Source: Muribaculaceae bacterium
GTDB lineage: Bacteria > Bacteroidota > Bacteroidia > Bacteroidales > Muribaculaceae
Direction: 5' to 3'
NCBI GenBank assembly: GCA_017559355.1
Contig: JAFYSL010000089.1
Coordinates: 1 to 64,000, forward strand
Length of the DNA stretch: 64,000 nucleotides
Below the pieces are notes generated by a model. The model was not told the origin of the DNA and did no database searches. It worked only from the letters and a program-made list of their open reading frames with translations. Made by a program: the position numbers and the translations under genes. Shown here piece after piece: positions 34,852-44,307 of the stretch (its first letter is position 1; every line of letters starts with the position of its first letter).

Positions 34852-35616
34852 ATGGCACCACTATTCAGCATCATTACTGTAACATACAACGCAGCATCAA
34901 CTCTTCCTGCTACACTTGCAAGCGTTAAAGAACAATCATGCAAGTTGTATGAATACATCGTTATGGACGGCGTTTCAAAGGATAATACTGTAGAAATCGC
35001 CCAAAGTGCCGATATTCCTAATGCTCGTATCGTCTCAAGCGCCGACAAAGGATTGTATGATGCTATGAATAAAGCAATTGATATTGCTACTGGTGAATAC
35101 CTTATATTCCTCAATGCTGGAGATGCATTTCATACTCCCGACACTCTTCAAAAGATTGCTAATGTGATTATGAATCACGATTTTCCTGGCATTGTATATG
35201 GGCAAACTCAACTCGTAAATGCTAACCATAAACGTATCGGCAACCGCCACCTCACAGCCCCCGAAGAGCTCTCGTTCAAAAGCTTTGCCGAGGGAATGTT
35301 GGTATGCCATCAAGCATTTATTACTCTACGAAAAGTTGCAAGTCATTACGACCTACGTTATCGTTTCTCTGCTGACTATGAGTGGTGCATTCGTTGCCTC
35401 AAACGCTCACGCAATAACGTGTATATACCCCACACTATTATCGACTATCTAAGCGAGGGATTGACAACTGCCAATCGCAAAGCATCACTTATGGAACGAT
35501 TCAAGATTATGTGTCATTACTACGGAACAATTCCTACTATCGTTCGACATCTGAAATTTATACCCCGATTTATAAAACAACAACGAATTGACCGCGAAGC
35601 GTCTAAAATACAATAA
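34852..35616 (+). CDS. Family 2 glycosyltransferase
   Basis: 254 residues, GT-A fold. N-terminal FSIITVTYNAASTLPATLASV and ADKGLYDAMNKAI are typical of GT2 enzymes, with FLNAGDAF at the metal/nucleotide region and a single C-terminal helix-rich tail. Acceptor unknown; envelope glycan synthesis is likely. First of four tightly packed genes, 4 bp or less apart, ending in ruvC. Confidence 0.9.
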   Translation: MAPLFSIITVTYNAASTLPATLASVKEQSCKLYEYIVMDGVSKDNTVEIAQSADIPNARIVSSADKGLYDAMNKAIDIATGEYLIFLNAGDAFHTPDTLQKIANVIMNHDFPGIVYGQTQLVNANHKRIGNRHLTAPEELSFKSFAEGMLVCHQAFITLRKVASHYDLRYRFSADYEWCIRCLKRSRNNVYIPHTIIDYLSEGLTTANRKASLMERFKIMCHYYGTIPTIVRHLKFIPRFIKQQRIDREASKIQ

Positions 35617-35619
35617 TAT

Positions 35620-36144
35620 ATGAATTACTACATCATCGAAAATGGGCTACAAATAGGACCTCTTACTATTGAACAATTAAAATTCAAAAATATCTCGCCT
35701 GATACTCAAGTGTGGTGTGAAGGCATGTCTGAATGGGAAAAAGCTTGTGAAGTTTCAGAATTGAGAGTGCTATTTACTAATAACACACCTCCACCACCCC
35801 CATTCACACAACGCCCTGAATTTTCACAACCTCAACCCACAGAACCTCGTCCCGAAGATCATTTAGCTCTATCTATCGTAGCAACTGTGCTAACATTTTT
35901 TCTCTGTTTCCCTCTACCTATTGGTGTCGTTGGGTTGATATATTCGCTAAGCATTGACTCTAAGTGGAAAAAATGCGACTATGACACAGCAAAATCATAT
36001 TCGCGTTATGCCAAAATTTGGGGCATTTCAAGCATATGTCTCGCGATATCCGTTCCTGTAATATATGTGTTAGCATACATTCTATCTGGTGCTCTTTATA
36101 TCGGATTCTTTGCTGGATTATTAGGAATTTTGTCTGGGTTATAA
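35620..36144 (+). CDS. GYF_2 plus CD225-like membrane protein
   Basis: 174 residues. An N-terminal GYF_2 domain (residues 1-52: YYIIENGLQIGPLTIEQLKF, VWCEGMSEWEKA), a proline-rich linker (TPPPPPFTQRP), then two transmembrane segments with the CD225/dispanin layout (about 80-110 and 128-160). Probably a membrane adaptor. Ends directly before the DUF4286 ATG. Confidence 0.85.
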   Translation: MNYYIIENGLQIGPLTIEQLKFKNISPDTQVWCEGMSEWEKACEVSELRVLFTNNTPPPPPFTQRPEFSQPQPTEPRPEDHLALSIVATVLTFFLCFPLPIGVVGLIYSLSIDSKWKKCDYDTAKSYSRYAKIWGISSICLAISVPVIYVLAYILSGALYIGFFAGLLGILSGL

Positions 36145-36459
36145 ATGTCTTCTATTATGATACTACTCAACACAACATTCCATGTCCACACATCGGTAAA
36201 TGACGCATTTATCCAATGGGTTAAATCCACATATATACCCAAGGCTTTAGAGTGTGGACTTTTCAGCCAACCTATATTTTCGCGCATCATGATGCAAGTT
36301 GATCCTGAGGCTGTGAGCTATGCTGTGCAGTTACAAGCATCATTTCATAGTGAGGCAGAGAAATGGCACAACACCGAGGCTGCTCAACTTAAAGAAGAAC
36401 TTGCCCGACTTTGGGGAGAACGTGTGCTCCACTTCTCAACATATATGGAGATAATCTAA
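36145..36459 (+). CDS. DUF4286 family protein
   Basis: 104 residues. Ferredoxin-like small domain seen upstream of ruvC in Bacteroidota: [22 protein letters not shown] with [14 protein letters not shown]. Function unknown. Begins right after the GYF_2 stop and its TAA overlaps the ruvC ATG by one base. Confidence 0.85.
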   Translation: MSSIMILLNTTFHVHTSVNDAFIQWVKSTYIPKALECGLFSQPIFSRIMMQVDPEAVSYAVQLQASFHSEAEKWHNTEAAQLKEELARLWGERVLHFSTYMEII

Positions 36460-37043
36460 TGACTTCAAACAACACCCTTCGAGAATGGGACCACATTATT
36501 ATTGGCATTGACCCTGGCACAAATGTGATGGGTTATGGCATTCTTGGCGTCAAAAGTAAAAAGCCGTCAATGATTGCCATGGGGGTTATTGAATTGAATA
36601 AATTTGAGAGTCATTATTTGCGTCTATCACGCATTTTCGAACGAGTATCAATGCTCGTAGAGCAATATCTTCCCGATGAAATGGCTATTGAAGCTCCATT
36701 CTTTGGCAAAAATGTTCAATCAATGCTTAAACTTGGACGCGCCCAAGGTGTGGCTATGGCAGCTGCACTATCGCGCGATGTTCCTATTGCCGAATACGAA
36801 CCACGTAAAATTAAAATGGCTATAACTGGCAACGGAGCAGCAAGCAAAGAACAAGTGCAAGAAATGTTACGACGCATACTCGACATTCCACGCGAAAACC
36901 TCTTGCCCCAACTCGACGCTACCGACGCACTCGCAGCTGCATTGTGCCACTTCTACGAATCATCACGCCCTCAAGTCGAAAAAGGGTGCAAATCTTGGAA
37001 AGAATTCATCGCCAAGAACCCAGATAAAGTGAAGAAAGGTTGA
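36459..37043 (+). CDS. ruvC: Holliday junction resolvase RuvC
   Basis: 194 residues from the ATG at 36459. RNase H fold nuclease that cuts four-way junctions after RuvAB migration. Catalytic acidic residues: D18 ([12 protein letters not shown]), E78 ([11 protein letters not shown]), D153 and D156 ([13 protein letters not shown]). A longer frame from 36411 would overlap DUF4286 by 49 bp and is rejected. Confidence 0.95.
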   Translation: MTSNNTLREWDHIIIGIDPGTNVMGYGILGVKSKKPSMIAMGVIELNKFESHYLRLSRIFERVSMLVEQYLPDEMAIEAPFFGKNVQSMLKLGRAQGVAMAAALSRDVPIAEYEPRKIKMAITGNGAASKEQVQEMLRRILDIPRENLLPQLDATDALAAALCHFYESSRPQVEKGCKSWKEFIAKNPDKVKKG

Positions 37044-37150
37044 AAAAGGAAAGATGAAAGAGGAAAAATTATGCGATAACTAACTCCTTTTGAATTGCTA
37101 AGTCTGCTATAACTGACATCTTTGCCATATCCCCACAACCCACAATACTT

Positions 37151-37187
37151 AAAACAAAAACCACTCGACATTGATTAGCCGAGTGGT
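37151..37187 (-). terminator. Terminator of the queA/small-protein operon
   Basis: Minus-strand stem ACCACTCG / CGAGTGGT (37160-37167 with 37180-37187) followed by a T-rich run. Confidence 0.8.
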
Positions 37188-37208
37188 AATATGAGGATTT
37201 ATTTTTAT

Positions 37209-37367
37209 TTAATCCCAATCGTTTTGATTGTCGATGTACTCATCGTAGTTTATTTCGTCGTCGGAAGGTTCTTGGACGTATTCGTTTTCATATTCACTAC
37301 ATCGACAGATACCATCATCGCAACGCACACAAGTACATTCAAGATATTCGTTTAATTCGTCGTCCAT
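37209..37367 (-). CDS. 52-residue acidic cysteine-rich protein
   Basis: Begins MDDELNEYLECTCVRCDDG and ends in an Asp/Asn-rich tail. Five cysteines in a compact pattern C11-x-C13-x2-C16-x4-C21-x-C23 suggest a small metal site; about a third of the residues are acidic. It starts 14 bp after queA on the same strand and ends just before a terminator, so it is a real operon member by position. Not a family I recognise. Confidence 0.7.
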   Translation of the reverse strand: MDDELNEYLECTCVRCDDGICRCSEYENEYVQEPSDDEINYDEYIDNQNDWD

Positions 37368-37381
37368 GGTATCGGTTGTAT

Positions 37382-38593
37382 TTACATTAATAATGAAGCG
37401 TCGCCGTAGCTGAGGAAGCGGAAGTCATTGGCGAGAGCGAAGTCGTACATCGATTTCCAGTCGCCTCCTACAAAGGCCGACACAAGTAAAAGAAGTGTAG
37501 ATTGTGGTTGATGGAAGTTGGTAATGATTCCTTTTACTATCTCATATTTATACCCTGGTGCAATAATTACTCTCGTTGAGGCAATAAGCGTTTCACTTCC
37601 AGAATTATTAAGATATTCCAATATGGCATTAAGCGAATCTGCTACCGATAGATGTGGGTGAGTGTCGCTATATGGATACCATTGTGGTAGTTCTCCACTC
37701 CACTGATTTTGTGCAATGAGGCAACCTATATGATACAGGCTTTCGAGTGTGCGCACCGATGTTGTTCCCACGGCAAACACTCGGCGAGTTGTAGTGGCAA
37801 GTTCTTCAATAAGTTTTTTAGGCACTGCAATAAACTCGCTATGCATTTCGTGTTCGCCAATGTTATCACTCTTGACAGGTTGAAATGTACCAGCCCCCAC
37901 ATGAAGTGTTAATTCACGGCGAGGAATACCCCTTTGTGACACCTCTTCAAGTACTTCAGGCGTAAAATGCAATCCAGCAGTAGGAGCAGCAACCGAACCA
38001 TCAATATGAGAATATACCGTTTGATAGTCTTTGCTGTCGCTATCTTCGGTTGAGCGATTGAGATATGGAGGAATAGGAATTTCGCCTGCAGCTGCAATTA
38101 TTTGAGCAAACGTGAATGCCGAGTTATCCCATGTAAAGCGGACTACCGAAGCGTTACCCTCTTTATTTACACGTGTTGCATAAAGTGTTACATCAACTCC
38201 ATCAATTGTGATTACTGCCGATAAATCACCTTGTTTCCAACGTTTTGAATTTCCCACAAAACACAACCATGAGCACTCATCAGTTTTGGCAAAATTCACA
38301 GCATAATCACTTGGAGCTACTGGCTCAAGACAGAATATTTCAATCAATGCCCCACCCTCACTTTTGCGAAATCGTAGGCGAGCATTAATTACGCGAGTAT
38401 TATTATAAATGAGCATTGCATCTTCAGGTAGCAACGAAGGTAATTCACTGAAAATATGTTCTGAAATTTCGCCTTCGGCACTGCGCACCAATAATTTGCA
38501 TTGGTCACGTTGTTCCAACGGATGTTTTGCAATTCGTTCATCGGGAAGAGGATAATTATACTCTTCAATGCGTATATCTTTAATTTTGCTCAT
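37382..38593 (-). CDS. queA: S-adenosylmethionine:tRNA ribosyltransferase-isomerase
   Basis: 403 residues. Adds the epoxycyclopentanediol part of queuosine using SAM. Motifs: NYPLPDERIAKHPL, MLIYNNTRVINARL, PTAGLHFTPEVL, LHVGAGTFQPV and NFHQPQSTLLLLVSAFVG. A little longer than the E. coli enzyme (about 356). Its promoter lies 22 bp upstream; the small cysteine-rich gene follows. Confidence 0.95.
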   Translation of the reverse strand: MSKIKDIRIEEYNYPLPDERIAKHPLEQRDQCKLLVRSAEGEISEHIFSELPSLLPEDAMLIYNNTRVINARLRFRKSEGGALIEIFCLEPVAPSDYAVNFAKTDECSWLCFVGNSKRWKQGDLSAVITIDGVDVTLYATRVNKEGNASVVRFTWDNSAFTFAQIIAAAGEIPIPPYLNRSTEDSDSKDYQTVYSHIDGSVAAPTAGLHFTPEVLEEVSQRGIPRRELTLHVGAGTFQPVKSDNIGEHEMHSEFIAVPKKLIEELATTTRRVFAVGTTSVRTLESLYHIGCLIAQNQWSGELPQWYPYSDTHPHLSVADSLNAILEYLNNSGSETLIASTRVIIAPGYKYEIVKGIITNFHQPQSTLLLLVSAFVGGDWKSMYDFALANDFRFLSYGDASLLM

Positions 38594-38614
38594 TTATTCT
38601 TTAATTTTATGATG

Positions 38615-38622
38615 CAAAGTTA
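38615..38622 (-). promoter_or_regulatory. -7 box for queA
   Basis: TAACTTTG on the minus strand, close to the divergent DUF2027 promoter. Confidence 0.6.
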
Positions 38623-38635
38623 ATGAAAAAAGCAG

Positions 38636-38643
38636 TATTTTTG
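38636..38643 (+). promoter_or_regulatory. -7 box for the DUF2027/Smr gene
   Basis: TATTTTTG, 28 bp before the ATG at 38671; supports that start over the in-frame ATG at 38623. Confidence 0.55.
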
Positions 38644-38670
38644 TACTATAAAATAAATATAAATAACGAT

Positions 38671-39714
38671 ATGGCTCAAGTAGGAGATACAGTGCGCTAC
38701 CTGAACTCAGTAGGAGGCGGTAAAATAGTGAAAATTGATGGCAATATGGCTTATGTTGACGACGATGGGTTTGAAACACCTGTATTGCTGCGCGAATGTG
38801 TAGTTGTAGCAATGGCTTCAGCACCTAAACCTCAAGCCGAGAAGAAAGCGATTGATCCAACATTCGTACCAGAGCAACCAAAAGCACCAAAGCCTGAGGA
38901 AATTGAGGAAACTGAAACCGGAGATATCCTCAACATCGTACTCGCATACGAACCTGCCGAGATAAAGCACCTAAACACTACAACCTACGATGCTTATCTC
39001 GTAAACGATTCAAACTATTACCTCTATTTCACATATCTTACACGTGCCGACAAAGAGGGTTGGGTTACTCGCCATGCTGGAATTGTTGAACCTAACACTC
39101 AATTACTCCTTTGCGAGGTTACTCATCAAGATCTCCCTTCTATGGACCGTGTTGCAATTCAACATATTGCATTCAAGCGCGATAAAGAGTTTGCTCTTAA
39201 AGCACCTGTTGCTGTAGAGTATCGCCTTGACACTACCAAGTTTTTCAAATTGCATTGTTTCCACAAAAGCGTCTATTTCGACACTCCAGTTATTGCCATT
39301 GATATTGTAAAAAACGACATTCCGTTGCGCTCAATGGTTATTGATAGCCGTGGTCTTGAAGATGCAATGAACGCAAAGAAAAATTTCAAAAACGAAAATA
39401 AAAAAACTCAAAGCACTCCCGCTCTACGCCCTCAAACTATTGTTGTAGACCTACACATTCACGAACTACTCGACACTACAGCTGGACTATCAAATACTGA
39501 CATGCTCAATGTGCAACTCCGTGAGTTTAATCGTGTAATGACCGACAATCTAAAGTTCAAAGGTCAAAAGATTGTGTTTATACATGGCAAGGGCGAAGGA
39601 GTATTGCGCCAAGCATTATTGCAAGAATTGAAAAAGAAATACCCACATTGTCAAGCACAAGATGCGTCATTCCGTGAATATGGTTTTGGGGCAACTCAAG
39701 TAACTATACATTAA
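38671..39714 (+). CDS. DUF2027 protein with C-terminal Smr domain
   Basis: 347 residues. N-terminal small beta domain (VGDTVRYLNSVGGGKIVKIDG), DUF2027 core about 85-245, and a C-terminal Smr domain (about 268-347; VVDLHIHELLD and FIHGKGEGVLRQAL), the MutS2-type nuclease/nucleic-acid-binding fold. Cytosolic. Cellular role unknown. The EFR1 gene follows after 9 bp. Confidence 0.88.
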   Translation: MAQVGDTVRYLNSVGGGKIVKIDGNMAYVDDDGFETPVLLRECVVVAMASAPKPQAEKKAIDPTFVPEQPKAPKPEEIEETETGDILNIVLAYEPAEIKHLNTTTYDAYLVNDSNYYLYFTYLTRADKEGWVTRHAGIVEPNTQLLLCEVTHQDLPSMDRVAIQHIAFKRDKEFALKAPVAVEYRLDTTKFFKLHCFHKSVYFDTPVIAIDIVKNDIPLRSMVIDSRGLEDAMNAKKNFKNENKKTQSTPALRPQTIVVDLHIHELLDTTAGLSNTDMLNVQLREFNRVMTDNLKFKGQKIVFIHGKGEGVLRQALLQELKKKYPHCQAQDASFREYGFGATQVTIH

Positions 39715-39723
39715 TCATCAAAC

Positions 39724-40500
39724 ATGATTTTTTGTTTCTCAGGCACAGGCAATAGCCGACATGTGACAACTCTCCTCGCCAATAACCTCAACGAACAAAT
39801 CATTGAGATGCGTGGAGAGATGTTAACCAAGCCTACATCATATTCGTGTGATTTGGGCAATCAGTCGCGCGTGATATGGGTGTTTCCCATTTACTCATGG
39901 GGCGTGCCTCCTGTAGTTGCCGAATTTATTAAGAAAGCATCACTAACGATTAACAACGACACTCCACACTACATGGTGTGCAGTTGTGGCGACAATATTG
40001 GGAATGGACATAAACATTGGCGCAAGATGATTTCAAAACGTGGTTGGACTCCACAAAGCACATTCTCAGTTCAAATGCCCAACACCTACACTCTAATGAA
40101 GGGATTTGATGTTGACAGCAAAGAGATAGAGCAACAAAAAATTGCAAAATCCATTACTCGTATTGAGGATATTGCACAAAAGATTGCCTCATGCGAGATA
40201 GTTGACGATGTAGTGCGAGGCAATTGGCCATGGACAAAAACTGCCATCATTTATCCCTATTTTAAGCGATATTGCATGTCACCTCGACCATTCCACGCCA
40301 CCGATAAATGTACAGCTTGTGGAAAATGTGAGAAAACTTGTCCTCTCAACAATATTGTAATAACCAACAATCGTCCTAATTGGCATGATAATTGTGCATT
40401 ATGCCTCCGTTGCTACCATATATGCCCTACACACGCCATTGCATATGGTAAAGCAACAAAAGGAAAAGGACAATACAAATCATTAATTCATAATACATAA
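39724..40500 (+). CDS. EFR1 family ferredoxin-flavodoxin protein
   Basis: 258 residues. N-terminal flavodoxin-like part (FCFSGTGNSRHVTTLLA, VFPIYSWGVPPVV) and a C-terminal domain with two 4Fe-4S motifs (CTACGKCEKTCP and CALCLRCYHICP). A probable electron carrier of anaerobes; partner unknown. Starts 9 bp after the Smr gene. Confidence 0.9.
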   Translation: MIFCFSGTGNSRHVTTLLANNLNEQIIEMRGEMLTKPTSYSCDLGNQSRVIWVFPIYSWGVPPVVAEFIKKASLTINNDTPHYMVCSCGDNIGNGHKHWRKMISKRGWTPQSTFSVQMPNTYTLMKGFDVDSKEIEQQKIAKSITRIEDIAQKIASCEIVDDVVRGNWPWTKTAIIYPYFKRYCMSPRPFHATDKCTACGKCEKTCPLNNIVITNNRPNWHDNCALCLRCYHICPTHAIAYGKATKGKGQYKSLIHNT

Positions 40501-40520
40501 ACACCTATTATAATACACAC

Positions 40521-41006
40521 ATGATACGATTTGTAACACAACGCGACATAAAACGCATTACCGAAATTTACAACGATTACATTATCAATACCACAATCTC
40601 ATTTGAGATAAACCCCTTAACCGAAGACGATATGCGTAATCGCATTGAATCGGTTCTTGCTCATGGTCCTTTTCTCGTATGGGAGGAAGATGGCGAAATT
40701 GCTGGATATTGCTATGCTCACCCATGGAAAAAACGTGCGGCATATCATAATACTCTTGAAACCACTGTGTATCTTGCCCCCAAATATTTTCGACAAGGAA
40801 TAGGTTCTAAACTCATGCACGAACTTATTATTCAATGCAGAGCTGACGATAAAAAAGTACTTATTGCTTGCATCACTGCCAATAATGAAGCAAGCATAAA
40901 GATGCATGAAGCACTCGGATTCAAGCAAGTATCATATTTCTCACAGGTAGGAGAGAAATTTGGGCAATCACTCGATATTATCGATATGCAACTCACTTTA
41001 TCGTAA
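40521..41006 (+). CDS. GNAT family N-acetyltransferase
   Basis: 161 residues, similar in layout to phosphinothricin-type acetyltransferases (EIYNDYIINTTISFE; TVYLAPKYFRQGIGSKLM is the acetyl-CoA loop; NNEASIKMHEALGFKQV). Actual substrate unknown. 20 bp after the EFR1 gene; terminator follows. Confidence 0.9.
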   Translation: MIRFVTQRDIKRITEIYNDYIINTTISFEINPLTEDDMRNRIESVLAHGPFLVWEEDGEIAGYCYAHPWKKRAAYHNTLETTVYLAPKYFRQGIGSKLMHELIIQCRADDKKVLIACITANNEASIKMHEALGFKQVSYFSQVGEKFGQSLDIIDMQLTLS

Positions 41007-41032
41007 AGAAAAACAAAACGTTGATAGAAAAC

Positions 41033-41062
41033 AAAAAGCAGTGACCTTACCACTGCTTTTAT
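41033..41062 (+). terminator. Terminator after the GNAT gene
   Basis: Stem AAAAGCAGTG (41034-41043) / CACTGCTTTT (41051-41060). It can also act on the convergent surE transcript. Confidence 0.82.
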
Positions 41063-41079
41063 TGTGTTCTTACTTTTTA

Positions 41080-41844
41080 TTATTTCAATAAATCATTGAT
41101 TTCAATCATCATATCGAGAGCTGATTGGTCGGGACGAGCGGGAACTATTGATGCATAACCTCGGTCAAGCCAATAATAATCGGTATCCACTGCTTCGGGT
41201 TCTTCATTCTTAAAGTTGCCGGTAAGCATATAGAATGGTTTGCCTTGTGGATCAAGATAATCGGTATACTCCTCTGTCCAAAAACCACGAGCAGCACGCA
41301 CTACCTTTGCCCCTTTGATTTCACCTTTGGGGAAATTAACATTCAAGCAAATGTCTTTAGGTAATCCCTTTTCAATTACATTGCGAGTAATTGATTGAAC
41401 AAATGGAAGAGTATTTGTAAAATCAGCCTCAGGTGAATGACTCAGATATGAGTATCCTATTGATGGAATGCCGAGCATACATGTTTCGAGCACTGCGCCC
41501 ATAGTACCCGAATAAATAATATTATTACCTGCATTACTTCCGTGATTAATACCCGATAGCAACAAGTCGGGGCGGCGTGGCACAATGGTGTGAAGAGCAA
41601 GTTTTACACAATCTACAGGTGTTCCATTGACCGAAAAGATTTTGATACCATTACGCTCGGGATATTGAGTAATTCTCAATGGTGATTTCATTGACATTGC
41701 CGAAGATTGTCCCGATTGAGCAGCATCGGGGGCTACAATATACACCTCACCCATCTCTTTCACCGCATCAGCCAAGTAATGCACACCACGAGCATTGATG
41801 CCATCATCGTTTACTATTAATATCAGTGGTTTATTTTCTGCCAT
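41080..41844 (-). CDS. surE: 5'/3'-nucleotidase SurE
   Basis: 254 residues. Divalent-metal nucleotidase and exopolyphosphatase of survival in stationary phase. Motifs ILIVNDDG (D13, D14), APDAAQSGQSSAMS and SGINHGSNAGNNIIYSGTMGA are characteristic. Confidence 0.95.
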   Translation of the reverse strand: MAENKPLILIVNDDGINARGVHYLADAVKEMGEVYIVAPDAAQSGQSSAMSMKSPLRITQYPERNGIKIFSVNGTPVDCVKLALHTIVPRRPDLLLSGINHGSNAGNNIIYSGTMGAVLETCMLGIPSIGYSYLSHSPEADFTNTLPFVQSITRNVIEKGLPKDICLNVNFPKGEIKGAKVVRAARGFWTEEYTDYLDPQGKPFYMLTGNFKNEEPEAVDTDYYWLDRGYASIVPARPDQSALDMMIEINDLLK

Positions 41845-41886
41845 AATTCAAGTTTATTATTTTTACAAAGGTAGATAAATTCTTTC

Positions 41887-41922
41887 ATAAAAAGAAATGA
41901 GCCGACATAAAGCCAGCTCATT
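41887..41922 (-). terminator. Terminator of the DUF2490 operon
   Basis: Stem AATGAGC (41896-41902) / GCTCATT (41916-41922), followed on the minus strand by TTCTTTTT. Confidence 0.75.
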
Positions 41923-41947
41923 CACTTAACTATACTACTGTTAAAAA

Positions 41948-42832
41948 TCAAAATTTAAATTTATAACCTACTCCAAGAATGTGAGTACTTTCCCCCTCAT
42001 CGCTTCCCAAAAAGTCTTGATAACGATAATACAATCCCACTGAATGTTTCTTATTTATTTTATAATCGCCACCGATAGTATAACGCATCTTCTTTATATC
42101 AAAACCATCTAAATCATTATACATTTCAACAGATGCGTATGGCTCAAATGGCACTCCTTTTATATTATATTCCACTTGAAGACGTGAACGAAGTACAAAT
42201 GAGTGCTTTCCACCCTTCTCATCTTCTTTTACTTTAGGATTTTCTGTATCAATTTGCCAAAGATTATCACCATAGAACCACCCCCAACCTTCTTCAGAGT
42301 ATTTTGTTACATCATATTCGGTTTGTGTTATGACTTTTTTAGTTTGGAATGTATATTGGACTCTTTCTCGTAAAGATAGTTTGAAGTTACCTAATTTTAC
42401 ACTTCCTGTTAATGATGCATTTACACGATGACGAGTTTTCCAATATTCCTCTTCAATATCCAATTCATATTTCGAGAAATCCAATGCTCCATCGTCGGTG
42501 AACTCATCTTCTTTCCACTTCAACGATTTATCTTCTCGAGAGAAATCGCGCATAAACACATAACCTGCATCAACTTTTAGCCACGAGTTTATCTTGTAGT
42601 CAGTAGAAATCCCTATTGAATAACGCGATACTTCATTTAACTCATCGGCTGTACGAAACTCTCCTTCAAGTTCTACACCCCATTTTTTAGTAATTTTCTT
42701 TTCTGCGCCTATCGAAGTCCACACTCCAAAACTACTAATTTCATCGCTTTCTAAAATATTATCTTGAGCGATTGATGGCATAGCCATAGTTCCCACTAAA
42801 ATCGCAGTTATTATGAATCTTTTTGTCCCCAT
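41948..42832 (-). CDS. DUF2490 outer-membrane beta-barrel protein
   Basis: 294 residues. Signal peptide (ending MPSIA-Q), then alternating amphipathic strands with aromatic ends and a C-terminal GVGYKFKF. Family DUF2490 proteins are predicted outer-membrane barrels. Its start overlaps the DUF4956 stop by 22 bp, so it is translated from the same operon as the VTC gene. Confidence 0.85.
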   Translation of the reverse strand: MGTKRFIITAILVGTMAMPSIAQDNILESDEISSFGVWTSIGAEKKITKKWGVELEGEFRTADELNEVSRYSIGISTDYKINSWLKVDAGYVFMRDFSREDKSLKWKEDEFTDDGALDFSKYELDIEEEYWKTRHRVNASLTGSVKLGNFKLSLRERVQYTFQTKKVITQTEYDVTKYSEEGWGWFYGDNLWQIDTENPKVKEDEKGGKHSFVLRSRLQVEYNIKGVPFEPYASVEMYNDLDGFDIKKMRYTIGGDYKINKKHSVGLYYRYQDFLGSDEGESTHILGVGYKFKF

Positions 42833-43545
42833 TGTTCTCGACTTAGTTTAATCACGTCATCAATAGTATTCACTTCTTCGTTTTGTGGCTTATAATACAC
42901 CTTCAACACAGCCATATCTCGAAGAAAATCCACTGCTCCCACCTCTACTTTTACAATATTGAGTCCAAGGCGTTTTGTCAAATCCTCTACCATTTCATCG
43001 TATCGTTCGGGAGTAATGAGATTGATTTTGTCATATTGTACAGTTTTGCATGATGTATGTTTAATCCACTTATTTCCTTCACAAAGCCATATTACAAGCA
43101 TAAAAATCAAATTAGTTGCTAGTAATTCCAAATAACTTACAGAACCTGCAAGAGCATTTATAACCGAAATGGCAATAATCACAAACAAATATGTCATTTC
43201 GCGCACTGGCATCGACTCTGTACGATAGCGTATTATGCCAAATATCGCAAACAACCCAAGCGCAAAACCAATCTTAATTTTCACACTTCCAAGCAGATAA
43301 ATCAAGAAGAAAATACTCAAGCTGATGAGCATGAATGTGAAATAATAGTCGCGTCGTTGACTCTTTTTATGATACAAAAAATGGATAATCGACCACACTA
43401 TTGCCGTGTTAAACAAGCAACGAATAATCAAATACCAAAAATCAGATAAATTCACTAATGGTGTACCCATAAATGCAAGTCCTTCCATCGCTGTCTGCAC
43501 TGCTTGAATTGTATCTCCAGTCATTATTTGTTCAAATTCTTCCAT
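42811..43545 (-). CDS. DUF4956 integral membrane protein
   Basis: 244 residues. About four transmembrane helices (34-165) with the family-typical LGLFAIFGIIRYRTESMPVREMTYLF, then a soluble C-terminal domain (about 170-244). DUF4956 is found next to VTC-type polyphosphate polymerases in many bacteria. It follows the VTC gene by 18 bp. Confidence 0.88.
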   Translation of the reverse strand: MEEFEQIMTGDTIQAVQTAMEGLAFMGTPLVNLSDFWYLIIRCLFNTAIVWSIIHFLYHKKSQRRDYYFTFMLISLSIFFLIYLLGSVKIKIGFALGLFAIFGIIRYRTESMPVREMTYLFVIIAISVINALAGSVSYLELLATNLIFMLVIWLCEGNKWIKHTSCKTVQYDKINLITPERYDEMVEDLTKRLGLNIVKVEVGAVDFLRDMAVLKVYYKPQNEEVNTIDDVIKLSREQWGQKDS

Positions 43546-43563
43546 TTAATTATTATTTAATAG

Positions 43564-44307
43564 TTATATTATTTGCATTTTTTCAAGCAACATTAGTCGC
43601 TCCTTAAATCGATTTCGTTTTAACGACTCATTGGTTAAAGCCATACCCATGCAATACTTACTGAAACCTTGAGGTTGAATACGTAAGTCGCACATTATGT
43701 CTCGGATTGGGGAATATACATTCCCATCTCGTTTCAACTCTATTATCACCAAGCGATCAAGCAATATTTTATTTCCTGTCAGCATGTTATCAAGTTGTAG
43801 CGATGTATCTATAGTCAATCGCTCTGTTTTGTCTTTGTTTACAAGTGTAATGCGATTGAATTTATTTTCTATTTGAGGCAACAAAATTTCAGGGTTATAA
43901 GACAAATGTTGACCTAAAAAATCATTATACAACTCAAATGGCATATCCTTATCTTCAAGCGATATGCGTTTCTTCTTTGTGCGTCCTCGATTATTTTTAT
44001 TTTTAACCTCAATAAATGCTAATCCAGTGCTTTCATAACTACGCACCCTCACCTTTTGACGAGTTTTCTTACCATTCTGATGCGACACATACATCAGACA
44101 GTCGGGAGTATCAAAATAGCGCGTAAAATACGGCATATTTCTCTCACCATTAATTTCTTGTATAAAATATTGTGATTGAGCTTTGACCAACAAATCTTCC
44201 AATCGCTCCACCGTAGTAATAAATTTCGTATCGGTGCGATTCATCAACTTTATTCCACTCATCTCTTCGAGCGCAATAGGATCAAATCTGTCAAGAACGT
44301 GATTCAT
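43564..44307 (-). CDS. VTC-domain polyphosphate polymerase
   Basis: 247 residues, triphosphate tunnel metalloenzyme fold like the yeast VTC catalytic domain. Basic and acidic tunnel residues are visible: NRTDTKF, RYFDTPD, RQKVRVRSYE, AFIEVKNKNNRGR and VIIELKRDG. Likely makes polyphosphate, here at the inner membrane with DUF4956. First gene of the three-gene operon. Confidence 0.85.
   Translation of the reverse strand: MNHVLDRFDPIALEEMSGIKLMNRTDTKFITTVERLEDLLVKAQSQYFIQEINGERNMPYFTRYFDTPDCLMYVSHQNGKKTRQKVRVRSYESTGLAFIEVKNKNNRGRTKKKRISLEDKDMPFELYNDFLGQHLSYNPEILLPQIENKFNRITLVNKDKTERLTIDTSLQLDNMLTGNKILLDRLVIIELKRDGNVYSPIRDIMCDLRIQPQGFSKYCMGMALTNESLKRNRFKERLMLLEKMQII

Noticed and set aside
36411..36458. 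Longer ruvC start at 36411
   Set aside because: It overlaps DUF4286 by 49 bp; the TAATG coupling at 36459 and the family N-terminus favour the shorter form.
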